In this document: in pieces, positions 49,051 to 58,660 of the stretch | Layout: the number at the start of each line of letters is the position of its first letter | How positions within the stretch are numbered: the first letter of the stretch is position 1 | Assembly: GCA_041446545.1 (NCBI GenBank) | Contig: JBGOEJ010000003.1 | Coordinates: 110,818 to 174,817 of the forward strand | Direction: 5' to 3' | Length of the DNA: 64,000 nt | DNA from: Fervidibacter canadensis | GTDB taxonomy: Bacteria; Armatimonadota; Fervidibacteria; Fervidibacterales; Fervidibacteraceae | Notes under the pieces: generated by a model | Databases searched by the model: none | The model's input: only the letters and a program-made list of their open reading frames with translations | What the model was told of the DNA's origin: nothing | Program-made: the position numbers and the translations under genes

Positions 49051-50178
49051 ATGTCGCCCGAAGAACAACTTTGGTGGCTTCGGTTGAACCGAGCAGGCTT
49101 ATCGCCTCAGCGGCAGCGTCAATTGCTGAACGCTTTCGGTTCGCCCGCTGCCATTTTTGAAGCCACCGATGAAGCCCTTTTGCGGCTTTCGGGCTTTACA
49201 GAAATGCACCTGAGCAAACTCCGTCAAGGACAACGAAGTGCCCAGCCAGAGCGAGACCTTTGGAAACTGGAACGGATGGGAGCGTGGTTACTGACGATTT
49301 TTGACGACCGCTATCCGCCCCTTTTGCGCCAACTGCCCGATGCCCCACCCCTGTTGTATGTGCTGGGAACGATGGAGCCACAGGATGAGCGATTGATAGC
49401 GGTCGTCGGAACCCGCCGCCCATCCGAGTATGGAAGGCGCATTGCCTACCAGATTGCTGCAGAGTTGGCGGCAGCCGGCGTCACCGTCGTCAGCGGGCTC
49501 GCCGAGGGCATTGACACCGCCGCCCATAAAGGAGCGTTGGACGCTGGAGGGCGCACCTTAGCGGTGTTAGGGTGCGGCTTAGACCAACTCTATCCCCGCA
49601 GTAACAAAGAACTTTCCCGCCGCATCGCCGAAAATGGTGCTCTCCTGACCGAATTCCCGCTGGGCGCAACTCCCCAACCTTGGCATTTCCCCCAACGCAA
49701 CCGCCTCATCAGTGGGATGAGTTTAGCGGTCATCATCGTAGAAGCCCCTGTCGGCAGCGGTGCCCTCATCACTGCCGACTGGGCGGCTGACCAAGGGCGG
49801 GAGGTGTTCGTCGTCCCAGGTCCCATTGACCAACCCAGTTTTGAAGGCAACCATCGCTTGCTACGGGAAGGAGCGCGGGTGTTCACCAAAGTGGATGACC
49901 TTTTGGCAGAGTTGCAATTGTCCCCGATGATGCCAAGCCTCTCCGCATCGTCTTCTGCGTCCCGTCCACATGGTCAACTGTTACTTCCCGATTTGCCTCC
50001 CTCAGAGGCAGCGGTCTGGCAAACTTTGACGGCTGAATGGAAGCATGCCGACGACATCGTTCGGGAGAGCCAGTTACCGACTCATGAAGCCCTTGCCGCC
50101 CTGACGATGTTGGAACTGAAGGGCTTAGCGGAGCGCGGCGAGGGCAACCACTTCCGCCGCCCCTTGCGTTGGCGTTAA
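49051..50178 (+). CDS. dprA: DNA processing protein DprA
   Basis: 375 aa from ATG 49051 (TTAGGAGGCG upstream). N-terminal SAM-like helices, DYPxxL-type DRYPPLLRQLPDAPPLLYVLGT, Rossmann domain AVVGTRRPSEYGRRIAYQIAAELAAAGVTVVSGLAEGIDTAAHKGAL, LAVLGCGLDQLYPRSNKEL, GALLTEFPLGATPQPWHFPQRNRLISGMS, TADWAADQGREVFVVPG. Loads RecA onto incoming single-stranded DNA in natural transformation. Near comM. Confidence 0.95.
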   Translation: MSPEEQLWWLRLNRAGLSPQRQRQLLNAFGSPAAIFEATDEALLRLSGFTEMHLSKLRQGQRSAQPERDLWKLERMGAWLLTIFDDRYPPLLRQLPDAPPLLYVLGTMEPQDERLIAVVGTRRPSEYGRRIAYQIAAELAAAGVTVVSGLAEGIDTAAHKGALDAGGRTLAVLGCGLDQLYPRSNKELSRRIAENGALLTEFPLGATPQPWHFPQRNRLISGMSLAVIIVEAPVGSGALITADWAADQGREVFVVPGPIDQPSFEGNHRLLREGARVFTKVDDLLAELQLSPMMPSLSASSSASRPHGQLLLPDLPPSEAAVWQTLTAEWKHADDIVRESQLPTHEALAALTMLELKGLAERGEGNHFRRPLRWR

Positions 50179-50458
50179 CCCATTTGAGTTTAAGTATTTT
50201 TATCAACCTTCCTGCCATTGTGGCTACACCCAAATACAAAACGCTTTTCTTCCCCATTTCCCTAACCCCTTACACAGCGACAACCCCAAAATCCCTAACA
50301 GTTCAGGTTCAGGGGGTTAATTCAGCTGGTGAGCCTGTTATGTCTGCACATACAATTGGGGTTACACCTCCTCAAATGCTAACGGCGGCGCATTGATAGT
50401 AAATTTCAAGTTTGTGTTGACCATGCTACTATGATGTTGAATAAAAGAGGGGCGTGTG

Positions 50459-51400
50459 ATGATGGGTGAGGTTAAGGTTCTCCGCGAGCATCTTCATCCT
50501 TTGGTTTCAGTAATCATTCCCTCTTTGGACGGCAAGCGGAGTGGCAATGTAGAGAGGTTGCTGGAAGATTTGGCACAGCAGACGGTCCAAGAGTTTGAAA
50601 TCCTCATGCCTGTTGGTTTCAAGCCCAATGGAAGAGCGCGCAATGAAGGTGTGCGAAAAGCGAAGGGACATTACCTTGTTTGCATTGACGACGATGTGCG
50701 GCTGGGTCATGAACGAATCATTGAAAATCTGCTCAAGCCATTGTTGGAAGTGGAAGCCAGTGGACATGACTGGACGAAGCCTGGCGAGGGGCGCATCGGC
50801 ATGACAGGACCTTCCCAACAGTTGCCACCGGACGCCACCTGGTTTCAGCGTTGGGCAGCCTGCCAACTTCCCCGCACCCAGTTCCCTATCGTGGACGACT
50901 ACACCGACACCGACATGGTGACGCATATGTGCCTATGCATCCCGACGGACCTTTACAAAGCCGTCGGTTGGGAAAATGACCACATCGTCCGGGGCACGGA
51001 TGTGGACTTGCGCTATCGCGTCCGTCAATTCGGCTACCGCATTGTTGTCGTCCCCCAAACTTGGGCGTATCACCCCATTCCTGCTACTTTCCAAGGCATC
51101 CTACGGGAGTGGTTCAACAAAGGGCGATGGACTGCGTTCAACCGCAAACACTTTCCCGGCTTTGATTACGAAGCCCCTGACGGGATTTTGCCTGGCGGCA
51201 AATATGTGCCTAAGCGTAGCAAAGCCTATCGTGCCTTAAGGTTTGCCGCCCGATTTGTCATGGGCTTAGTGACCTTCCAACCTGTCCGCCTTGCCGCACA
51301 ATGCGCTTACGCCGTCGGTTACTTGCGAGGTTGGTTCTGGGAGACAGAATACACTCCTGAGCCGACAACAACGAAGGAGCAGGTGAGCGAGCGCGTATGA
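50459..51400 (+). CDS. Family 2 glycosyltransferase (EPS locus)
   Basis: 313 aa from ATG 50459 (AGAGGGG upstream; GTG 50456 and ATG 50462 also possible). GT-A motifs: PLVSVIIPSLDGKRSGNVERLLEDLAQQ, YLVCIDDDVRL, then RGTDVDLRYRVRQFGYRIVVVP, an acceptor-binding ED-like region, and HPIPATFQGILREWFNKGR. First gene of the EPS locus; overlaps the next gene by four bases. Upstream DNA (50179-50458) is AT-richer than the rest and holds no clear gene. Confidence 0.82.
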   Translation: MMGEVKVLREHLHPLVSVIIPSLDGKRSGNVERLLEDLAQQTVQEFEILMPVGFKPNGRARNEGVRKAKGHYLVCIDDDVRLGHERIIENLLKPLLEVEASGHDWTKPGEGRIGMTGPSQQLPPDATWFQRWAACQLPRTQFPIVDDYTDTDMVTHMCLCIPTDLYKAVGWENDHIVRGTDVDLRYRVRQFGYRIVVVPQTWAYHPIPATFQGILREWFNKGRWTAFNRKHFPGFDYEAPDGILPGGKYVPKRSKAYRALRFAARFVMGLVTFQPVRLAAQCAYAVGYLRGWFWETEYTPEPTTTKEQVSERV

Positions 51401-52530
51401 TGCCAACACGCTTGTTGCTCCTTGCAGGAGAATTTCCTCCTTTTACGGGTGGCATCGCCCATGCAGCGGCGCAATTGGCAACTGCTTTGTCCCAACATGG
51501 TATTGCTGTGACCGTCATCGCGCCCCGTTATCCTGACAGAGATTCTGCGTTTAACTATCGGCAACCGTATCGGCTTATTCGGCTTCCGCTGATGCGGCTG
51601 CGTTACCTGCGAATGACACCTATGATTCCTATCATTATCGCTGTCGCAATGAAGGATTGTCCCGACTGGGTCGTGGCAATGCGAGCGACGAGAGAAGGTA
51701 TCCCTGCCCTCGTTATCAAAAAAGCCTTGGGCGTCCCTTTCATTACCTTTGCTCATGCTTTGGAGTTTTTACGGTTTGCTCCGAATTCATTAGCTTGGCG
51801 TATTTGTCGTTGGATTTACGACCAAGCCGATGGGATCGCTGCCATCAGCTCGTCAACCAAGGCAGCGTTACTGCAGCGTGGGCTTTCGCCCTCTAAAGTC
51901 CAAATTGTCCATTTGGGGGTGGACACAGCAACCAACCAGTTAACATCTCCCGACAGTGATAGAGCGTTGGACGGAATCAGCACCCTACTGACTGTTGGTC
52001 GGTTAGTACCTCGCAAAGGTGTGGACAAGGTCATTGAAGCCCTGCCCTTTGTGTTGAAGCGCCATCCCAATGTCCGCTACTATGTCGTCGGGGATGGACC
52101 TGATCGGCAACGGCTTCAGCAGTTGGCTTATCAAGTCGGCGTCGCTGATCATGTAGTTTTTACAGGGCGAGTACCTGATGTTCGCCCCTACTTGCGGTCC
52201 TGTAATATTTTCGTCATGCCGACACGGGAAGAGCGGCAGGGTGATATTGAAGGATTTGGGTTGGTTTACTTGGAGGCAGCAATAATGGGCAAGCCTGTTA
52301 TTGCCAGTCCAGTCGGCGGTGCCGTTGACGCCGTCGTCAATGAAAAAACAGGGTTGTTCGTGAACCCGCTTGACCCTCAGGAAATTGCCTCGGCAGTGTG
52401 CCGGCTGTTGGATTCACCAGAACTTGCCCGCCAAATGGGCGAGGCGGGACGGCAACGGGTCTTACGAGAATTCACTTGGGAGCATACCGTAAAGCGGTTG
52501 TTGGCGCTAATGAGCGAGGCGAGAGCGTAA
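51397..52530 (+). CDS. Family 4 glycosyltransferase (EPS locus)
   Basis: 377 aa GT-B enzyme. LLLAGEFPPFTGGIAHAAAQLATAL, GVPFITFAHALEF, VGRLVPRKGVDKVIEALPFV and FGLVYLEAAIMGKPVIASPVGGAVDAVVNEKTGLFV, the GT4 EX7E motif. Likely adds a hexose from nucleotide-sugar. Its start overlaps the previous stop and the next gene begins right after its stop, so it is firmly in the operon. Confidence 0.88.
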   Translation: MMPTRLLLLAGEFPPFTGGIAHAAAQLATALSQHGIAVTVIAPRYPDRDSAFNYRQPYRLIRLPLMRLRYLRMTPMIPIIIAVAMKDCPDWVVAMRATREGIPALVIKKALGVPFITFAHALEFLRFAPNSLAWRICRWIYDQADGIAAISSSTKAALLQRGLSPSKVQIVHLGVDTATNQLTSPDSDRALDGISTLLTVGRLVPRKGVDKVIEALPFVLKRHPNVRYYVVGDGPDRQRLQQLAYQVGVADHVVFTGRVPDVRPYLRSCNIFVMPTREERQGDIEGFGLVYLEAAIMGKPVIASPVGGAVDAVVNEKTGLFVNPLDPQEIASAVCRLLDSPELARQMGEAGRQRVLREFTWEHTVKRLLALMSEARA

Positions 52531-53820
52531 ATGGCGCGTCCGTTTCCCTTCCCTGACTGGGTTCTCTACGCCTTAGGGGTCGGGGGTATTGTGCTTACCT
52601 GGCACGATTTGCGCTTCGGGTTAGCAGCCATTGCCATTGCCATCGGCATCTCCCCCGAATATCAGACCGAGATGATCCGCAACCTGCGGTTGGAAGACTT
52701 TATAATGGGAATGATGTTTTTAGCGTGGTTGCTGCGGAAGGTAAGTAGGCGCGAATCCCTCTTACCTTTCACGCCCCTCAACCACCTTTGGTTTTTCTGG
52801 TTACTGACGGGCGGTTTAGCGGTGATATTTGGTCTCGCTCTGGGCACACTTCCTTCGATATGGACGGGGCTATTTTACTGGCTTAAGCGGTTGGAACTGG
52901 CGTTACTTTTCTGGGTCGTTGCCGATTGCGTCCGATCCAAGTCCGATGTCCAGTGGCTGGCGACAGTGGGGATGATGGGCGCCGTCCTCAGCGCCGCCAT
53001 TGGCTGGCACCAAAAATGGCTCAACCCTCCCCGTGAGAATGTCAGTTGGAACGCTTACAAAGTAAGTGGACCGCCGGGCGAAAAGAATAATGTTTTCGCT
53101 CAATACCTTGTGTTTAACAGTTTAGTGGCGTTAGCGCTGGGGTTCAGTCTGTATCCCAGCCAAGCGGCATGGTTGCCCTTTGCCTTAGCGGGTTTCATCG
53201 TCGTGCCGATTTTGTTCTCTTTCTCTCGCTCCTCTATGGCTTCCCTTACTCTTGGTGGAATTGCCTTGACGGGAGTTTTTTATCGGCGTTGGTTGCCTTT
53301 ATTGTTGGTCGCCTACTTCCTGCTGCCTGTCCTTATTCCATCCGTCGTGCAGCGCCGCTTAGAACAACTATCCTGGGAGCGCTTTAAGGTGGAGCGGCTG
53401 GGGGGTTACTTTTATGCTCTTGAAGACACCCTTGCTAATAACCCCTTGACAGGACATGGACTTGGCTTTCGTGGCTTCAACGCCTATGAAAACCAATACG
53501 CCAACACCCTTGCCCAAGAGGGTTTTCTGGGCTTGTTGGCGTTTCTGGCTCTGCTGTGGGGCGCTTTGTGCATGTTGCGGGAAGCCTTGGCAGCGACGAC
53601 GAACTCTTACCTACGGGGCATCTTACAAGGTTGCTTTGCAGGCATGATCGCCTACGCCATCGCTGGGCTTTCCGGTGTGCCCCTATTAGCCATCCGCCCC
53701 AGCGAAACTTTTTGGTTCTGGATGGGTTTGTGTGCCGGCATCTGGCGCATCACCGTTGTGGGTGGCGAAGAAGAGGCAATGGATGAAATGAGCGAACCAG
53801 AAGCCGTCTCTGTCCGTTAG
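52531..53820 (+). CDS. O-antigen ligase / Wzy-like polymerase family membrane protein
   Basis: 429 aa, about 10-12 hydrophobic segments (WVLYALGVGGIVLTW, LTGGLAVIFGLALG, LALLFWVVADCVR, FALAGFIVVPILFSFSRSSM, LPLLLVAYFLLPVLI and others). A long hydrophilic loop with NPLTGHGLGFRGFNAYENQYANTLAQEGFLGL fits the WaaL/Wzy Wzy_C loop (with an H..GxxN...E-like pattern). Polymerises or ligates EPS repeat units outside the membrane. Starts directly after the GT4 stop. Confidence 0.8.
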   Translation: MARPFPFPDWVLYALGVGGIVLTWHDLRFGLAAIAIAIGISPEYQTEMIRNLRLEDFIMGMMFLAWLLRKVSRRESLLPFTPLNHLWFFWLLTGGLAVIFGLALGTLPSIWTGLFYWLKRLELALLFWVVADCVRSKSDVQWLATVGMMGAVLSAAIGWHQKWLNPPRENVSWNAYKVSGPPGEKNNVFAQYLVFNSLVALALGFSLYPSQAAWLPFALAGFIVVPILFSFSRSSMASLTLGGIALTGVFYRRWLPLLLVAYFLLPVLIPSVVQRRLEQLSWERFKVERLGGYFYALEDTLANNPLTGHGLGFRGFNAYENQYANTLAQEGFLGLLAFLALLWGALCMLREALAATTNSYLRGILQGCFAGMIAYAIAGLSGVPLLAIRPSETFWFWMGLCAGIWRITVVGGEEEAMDEMSEPEAVSVR

Positions 53821-53848
53821 CCTTTCAACGAAATTGCATGAGCCAATT

Positions 53849-54739
53849 ATGAGGATAAACTTACGCCAGTCTGCCTTGCGAGTTTGGTTGCGGTATACGG
53901 GAGCGGTGTGTTTGCCCCCGCGAAAGGTCAAGGGAGGCTTACGGGTTCTGACTTATCATCGTGTCCGCCCCGATGCCGACGATCCCCGTAGTGTCACGCC
54001 ACAACGGTTTCGGGAGCATTTGCAACTTTTGCGGACACATTGGCGCGTCGTCAGCCTCAGTGAGGTGCTGCAGGCAATAGAGGGCAACAAACCTTTGCCC
54101 GACCGAGCCGTTCTTTTGACCTTTGACGATGGTTACGCTGACCTTTACGAATACGCCTTGCCGTTGCTGCAAGAGTTCTGTTGTCCTGCCGTCGTTTTCA
54201 TGCTGGCGCGCTATGTCGGTAAGCGAGGGCGCACTTACAGCGAAGCCCACTATCCAGAAGCACGCTTTTTGAGCGCCACCCAGTTGCGAGAAATGCGTCA
54301 GGTAGGGATTGAAATTGGTTCTCATGGTTTGTGGCATGTGCCTTTGGTGTCTCTAACACCACAACGGGCTTGGGAGGAGATATCCGAATCCAAGGCGTTG
54401 TTGAGTGACTTGTTGGGTGAGGAAGTGCGAGCGTTTTCTTATCCTTGGGGGCGGGCTGGGGACTTTAGTGACGAACATGTGACGATGGTGGCGAAAGCGG
54501 GCTATCAAATTGCCTTTACGATGCTTCATGGGATCAATGTGCCGCCATTTCAGCGCTTGACACTGCGCCGCTGCCATGTCTACCCTTGGGACAAGAAGCG
54601 AACTTTTCTGGCGATTTTGGAAGGGAGGTTTGACGGATGGTGCCTGAAAAATTCCCCCCTGTGGAACCACCGACGTCAGTTGCTGCGTCAGTGGTTGGGC
54701 AAGTTCCCCATGAGGGAAACCGTTGGCAAAAGGTTCTAA
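53849..54739 (+). CDS. Polysaccharide deacetylase (NodB-like)
   Basis: 296 aa from ATG 53849 (TTG 53834 possible). VLTYHRVRPDADDP, the NodB motif VLLTFDDGYADLYEYALPLLQEF with catalytic Asp-Asp, ARYVGKRGRTYSEAHYPEARFLSATQLREMRQVGIEIGSHGLWHVPL with the His-x3-His metal set, and FSYPWGRAGDFSDE. Likely removes N-acetyl groups from EPS sugars. The last 103 bases overlap the acyltransferase gene. Confidence 0.88.
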   Translation: MRINLRQSALRVWLRYTGAVCLPPRKVKGGLRVLTYHRVRPDADDPRSVTPQRFREHLQLLRTHWRVVSLSEVLQAIEGNKPLPDRAVLLTFDDGYADLYEYALPLLQEFCCPAVVFMLARYVGKRGRTYSEAHYPEARFLSATQLREMRQVGIEIGSHGLWHVPLVSLTPQRAWEEISESKALLSDLLGEEVRAFSYPWGRAGDFSDEHVTMVAKAGYQIAFTMLHGINVPPFQRLTLRRCHVYPWDKKRTFLAILEGRFDGWCLKNSPLWNHRRQLLRQWLGKFPMRETVGKRF

Positions 54740-55278
54740 AAGTGCTGCGGTGGACTTTTTCTTTCACGATGTTACGGTGCTTAGCGCGCTGGTGGGGCTA
54801 CTATGTCCACGAGCATGTCTCGCAAGTTCCTCAAATCCGTAAGGGGAAAGGCGTCTGGATTCACCCGACAGCCTCTTTTCGCAATGGACATAACATCGTC
54901 ATCGGGGATTATTCGCATGTCAATCGCGATTGCTGTCTGTGGGCGGGGAAAAACAGCCGTATCTTGTTGGGCTCCTTTGTCTTAATGGGACCAGGTGTCC
55001 GCATTCACGCTACTAATCACTCAGCAGACCTGCATTTGCCGATGATGCTGCAACCCTTACGAGAGGCGGACGTCGTGATTGAAGACGATGTTTGGTTAGG
55101 TGCCAATGTCATTGTCACCAGTGGCGTGCGTATCGGGCGGGGTGCCATCGTCGCAGCGGGGGCGGTAGTCACCAAGGATGTGCCGCCTTATGCGATCGTC
55201 GGCGGTGTGCCCGCTAAGGTCTTAAGGATGCGCTTGCCATCGGTTGAAGGAGGTGGGGACGGTGAGGCGAGGAGATAG
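54637..55278 (+). CDS. Left-handed beta-helix acyltransferase (EPS locus)
   Basis: 213 aa. Strong ribosome site GGGAGGTTTGACGG before ATG, so the 103-base overlap with the deacetylase looks real. Hexapeptide repeats: KGVWIHPTASFRNGHNIVIGDY, ILLGSFVLMGPGVRIHATNH, VVIEDDVWLGANVIVTSGVRIGRGAIVAAGAVVTKDVPPYAIVGGVPAKVL, with the active-site His in ATNHS. An O-acetyl or similar acyltransferase, perhaps counterpart to the deacetylase. Confidence 0.85.
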   Translation: MVPEKFPPVEPPTSVAASVVGQVPHEGNRWQKVLKVLRWTFSFTMLRCLARWWGYYVHEHVSQVPQIRKGKGVWIHPTASFRNGHNIVIGDYSHVNRDCCLWAGKNSRILLGSFVLMGPGVRIHATNHSADLHLPMMLQPLREADVVIEDDVWLGANVIVTSGVRIGRGAIVAAGAVVTKDVPPYAIVGGVPAKVLRMRLPSVEGGGDGEARR

Positions 55279-56437
55279 TAACACGCCCTCTTTCCACCGT
55301 CGGCGGGTCTTGCACCTGATCACCCGCATGATCATTGGCGGGGCAGAATGGAATACGCTATACACGGTAAAATTGTTGAACAAAGAGCGCTATGCGCCTT
55401 TCCTTGCTTGCGGACCGCAAACGGGCGCCGAAGGTAGCCTCATTGAAGCGACAAAGGCATTGGGTGTGCCCGTATTGATCGTTCCCGATTTAGTGCGGGA
55501 GATGCATCCGATCAAAGATCTCAAAGTCATCGGTCAGTTGATTCGCCTTTATCGGGCAACCAAACCCGACATCGTTCACACCCACGCTTCTAAGGCAGGC
55601 ATCGTCGGACGCTTAGCCGCTAAGATGGCGGGGATTCCCCGCATCATCCACACAGTGCACGGGTTTGCCTTTACAGCGCCTATCCCAGTCTGGCAAAAGT
55701 GCCTTTATATCGCCTTAGAACGCGTGGCAGCCCGATGTTGTGACACTTTAATCTTCATCTCGTCTGCTCTTATCCAAGAAGCACGGCGGTGGAAGATTGG
55801 TGACCCCAACCAGTATGTCCTTATCCCCAGTGGCATTGATCTTCGCGTCTTTCGCGAGAGCCCCCGTTTCCGAACAGTTAAGCGTCAGGAATTATCGCTC
55901 AATGGCGAACCAATTATCGGCACCATCGCCCGTATCGTCAAGGAAAAGGGTTATGAAACGCTACTGCAAGCTGCCTGCCGGCTAAAAGAAAAAGGACTGC
56001 CTTTCGTCCTTGTCTGGGTGGGCGACGGACCTGATCGCCCACATATGGAAGCGTTAGCACGCCAACTGGGGCTGGCAGACCGTGTGATTATCACAGGCAT
56101 GCGTAACGATGTGGAGCAATGGGTAGGTTGCTTTGATGTCTTTGCCTTGCCAACTCTTTGGGAAGGGATGGGACGGGTTTTTTTAGAGGCTCAAGCCGCT
56201 GGCGTCCCTGTCGTCGGGACGAGAGTCGGTGGAGTGCCCGATGTCGTCGTAGATGGCAAGACAGGCTTCCTCGTCCCACCCAATGACCCTGATGCTCTCA
56301 GTGATGCCTTGTTGCGGTTGCTTACGGACGATCAACTACGGCAAACTATGAGCCAAGCCGCTAAAATTTTTGTGGATGAACGGTTCAGCGTGGAGGGAAT
56401 GGTGCAGGCAATTGAAGCCGTCTACGACCGGGCGTGA
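55262..56437 (+). CDS. Family 4 glycosyltransferase (EPS locus, second)
   Basis: 391 aa from GTG 55262 (GGAGGTGGGGACG upstream); a TTG 55244 gives a longer frame. VLHLITRMIIGGAEWNTLYTVKLL, PDIVHTHASKAGIVGRLAAKMAGIPRIIHTVHGFAF, GTIARIVKEKGYETLLQAA, CFDVFALPTLWEGMGRVFLEAQAAGVPVVGTRVGG. GT-B. Overlaps the acyltransferase gene end by 17 bases. Confidence 0.88.
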   Translation: MRRGDSNTPSFHRRRVLHLITRMIIGGAEWNTLYTVKLLNKERYAPFLACGPQTGAEGSLIEATKALGVPVLIVPDLVREMHPIKDLKVIGQLIRLYRATKPDIVHTHASKAGIVGRLAAKMAGIPRIIHTVHGFAFTAPIPVWQKCLYIALERVAARCCDTLIFISSALIQEARRWKIGDPNQYVLIPSGIDLRVFRESPRFRTVKRQELSLNGEPIIGTIARIVKEKGYETLLQAACRLKEKGLPFVLVWVGDGPDRPHMEALARQLGLADRVIITGMRNDVEQWVGCFDVFALPTLWEGMGRVFLEAQAAGVPVVGTRVGGVPDVVVDGKTGFLVPPNDPDALSDALLRLLTDDQLRQTMSQAAKIFVDERFSVEGMVQAIEAVYDRA

Positions 56438-56498
56438 CAACGGATGGGGTGAACCCGTCGGGCGCAGGGTTGTCCCTTGAAGGAGGCGAAAAGGCATC

Positions 56499-58631
56499 AT
56501 GACCCAGCAAAAGCCGACCCCGAAAGCCGGCGTTCCCCAGCATGAGAGCGATTGGTTACTTTACCTTTGGATGATTTCTCGGCGATGGCCGCTTCTTCTA
56601 CTCACTACCGTGATAGCGTTGGGAGCAGCGATAGGATACAGCCGCTTTGTCCCTCCTGTCTACGAAGCCAATAGCCTTGTGCGGATGCGTAAATCTCCGC
56701 CTTTGCAGGTGTTCGGCACTAATCAACCTACGCCAGAAGAGGAAAACTTGAACTTGAACACTGCCGCTCAATTGGTGACAACCTATCTGACCGCGCAGGA
56801 AGCCCAAGAGTTACTCCAAAAACCACCGTTAAGGGATAAAGTGAGCCAAGCGACCCGAGAATATTTGCGACTATTAGCACCTCAAGAAATCTTGGAGTTC
56901 ACCCGTACGACGCCTATAGAACCCGACTTGGTGCGCATCACCGTCCATCATCCTTTGCCCGAGGTCGCTGCCGCACTCGCCAACGGTTTGGCGGAAGCCT
57001 TCGTCCAACGGCTCAACCGCGAGACCCGCGCCGAAGCGTCTAACGAACGGCAGTTTATAGAAAACCAATTGAAGGCTATTGAGGGGCAATTGCGCCAATT
57101 GGACACGACCATCGCCCAGGTGTATCGGCAACTGAAAGCCGTGGATGTCAGCGCCGAAACAAAGTCCATTATTGACGCTGTCCGCACTTACACCGCTGAT
57201 CTGCTCACGGTGGAGTCGGAGTTGCGCTCTCTTAACGCCAGTATCGCCAAATTGCGGGAGACAGCGGCGCGGCAAGGTCCTGTTATTTCTGTAGAGGTCC
57301 TCAAAGAAGACCCTGCCGTCACCGAGTTGCAACGGCAACTGGCGACTTTGGAAGTTGACCGAGCCAACCTTGTTGCCCGCTACACTCCTGAACATCCTCT
57401 CGTCAAAGAAGTGGACGCCCGTATCGCTGCCTTGCGGCAGACAATCAGCCAGCGTTTGGGGCGCGTCGTCAAAGGCTCAGAAACTGTCCCAAATCCTAAC
57501 TACACCACATTGCAACAGCACTTAATGGATTTAGAAACCCGACGGCTCTCGGCGGAAGCCCGTCGCCAAGCCCTTTTGTCCCTTCTGCAGCAAACCCAAA
57601 AACAAATTGAGCAGTTACCTGAAGACCGTCGTAAGATCGGTGAACTCAACCGACGCCTGCAAGTCTTGGAGCAAGCCTACACGAACTTACTGGGGCGGCT
57701 CCAAGACGCGCAAATTCGCGAGGCATCCCGACTAGGTAACGCCATGATCGCCGATGTGGCAACGGTGCCCCAGCGCCCTGTTGCCCCTAACTTGCCCCGC
57801 CTGCTGCTCTTAGCACTGTTAGTGGGGTTGGCAGCAGGCGTCGTATTAGCGCTGTCGTTAGAACTGTCCAAAGCCACTGTGGAAACGACAGAAGAGGTCC
57901 GTCACCTGCTCGGCGCTCCTGTGCTGGGCTTAATTCCTCAAACCCGCCAAGGTTTGACCCAGACGCAAATCGTGGAGTTGATGCGCTCCCAACGGCGAAC
58001 GGCAGAAACTATCCGCACTATCCGCTCTAACTTGAAATTCCTCAGCCGCAAACGCCCTTTTCGCACCTTGCTCATTAGTAGTGCGATAAGTGGAGAAGGT
58101 AAAACTTTCCTCGCCGCTGCTCTGGGTATCGCTTACGCCAATGCGGGCTATCGGGTTATCCTCGTGGACGCCGACATGCGTCATCCCGACATGCACCGAC
58201 ACTTCCATTTGACCGACGGCATCGGGCTTCGGGAAGTGTTAGACGGCACGGTGACGCTGGATGAAGCCCTTCGGGCGGGTCCTCTTCCCAACCTTTGGCT
58301 ATTGCCTGCTGGCACACCCCCACCGTCTCCTTCCGAACTGCTGGACAACCCCACCATGCAGCGGCTTTTGGGGGCGTTGAAGGAACGCGCCGACATAGTC
58401 CTGCTGGACTCGCCACCCATCCTGCCCGTGACCGACGCGACAGTGTTAGCCCCTATCGTGGACGGGATGGTTTTGGTGATTTCTGCAGGCACTCCCCGTG
58501 CTGCCTTGCTCAAAGCCCGCGAGCAATTGGAATTGGCGGAAGCACCCTTGTTGGGCGTCGTCATGAACAAAGTCACACCCAAAAACACTCGTGGTTACTA
58601 CTACTACGGCTACTACGACAGCGTAGATTGA
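56499..58631 (+). CDS. Wzz/Wzc-type chain-length and BY-kinase fusion
   Basis: 710 aa. First membrane segment near 31-50 (PLLLLTTVIALGAAIGYS), periplasmic coiled coils about 180-400 (NERQFIENQLKAIEGQLRQLDTTIAQVYRQL, LNRRLQVLEQAYTNLLGRLQ), second segment near 430-450, then the kinase: Walker A SAISGEGKTFLAAALG near 528, Walker A' ILVDADMRHPD, Walker B IVLLDSPPIL, and a C-terminal Tyr cluster GYYYYGYYD for autophosphorylation. Controls EPS length and polymerisation. Strong ribosome site AAGGAGGCG. Confidence 0.93.
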   Translation: MTQQKPTPKAGVPQHESDWLLYLWMISRRWPLLLLTTVIALGAAIGYSRFVPPVYEANSLVRMRKSPPLQVFGTNQPTPEEENLNLNTAAQLVTTYLTAQEAQELLQKPPLRDKVSQATREYLRLLAPQEILEFTRTTPIEPDLVRITVHHPLPEVAAALANGLAEAFVQRLNRETRAEASNERQFIENQLKAIEGQLRQLDTTIAQVYRQLKAVDVSAETKSIIDAVRTYTADLLTVESELRSLNASIAKLRETAARQGPVISVEVLKEDPAVTELQRQLATLEVDRANLVARYTPEHPLVKEVDARIAALRQTISQRLGRVVKGSETVPNPNYTTLQQHLMDLETRRLSAEARRQALLSLLQQTQKQIEQLPEDRRKIGELNRRLQVLEQAYTNLLGRLQDAQIREASRLGNAMIADVATVPQRPVAPNLPRLLLLALLVGLAAGVVLALSLELSKATVETTEEVRHLLGAPVLGLIPQTRQGLTQTQIVELMRSQRRTAETIRTIRSNLKFLSRKRPFRTLLISSAISGEGKTFLAAALGIAYANAGYRVILVDADMRHPDMHRHFHLTDGIGLREVLDGTVTLDEALRAGPLPNLWLLPAGTPPPSPSELLDNPTMQRLLGALKERADIVLLDSPPILPVTDATVLAPIVDGMVLVISAGTPRAALLKAREQLELAEAPLLGVVMNKVTPKNTRGYYYYGYYDSVD

Positions 58632-58660
58632 CGCGCCCACAGCCCATGTGGGGTGAAAGC

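Noticed and set aside
50169..50396. Small forward frame between dprA and the EPS locus
   Set aside because: Low-complexity Thr/Pro/Ser translation, no ribosome site, no recognisable domain; the region is just AT-richer.
58295..58660. Upstream extension of the exosortase frame
   Set aside because: It lies in the kinase gene in another frame; ATG 58661 follows a good ribosome site and begins the membrane part.
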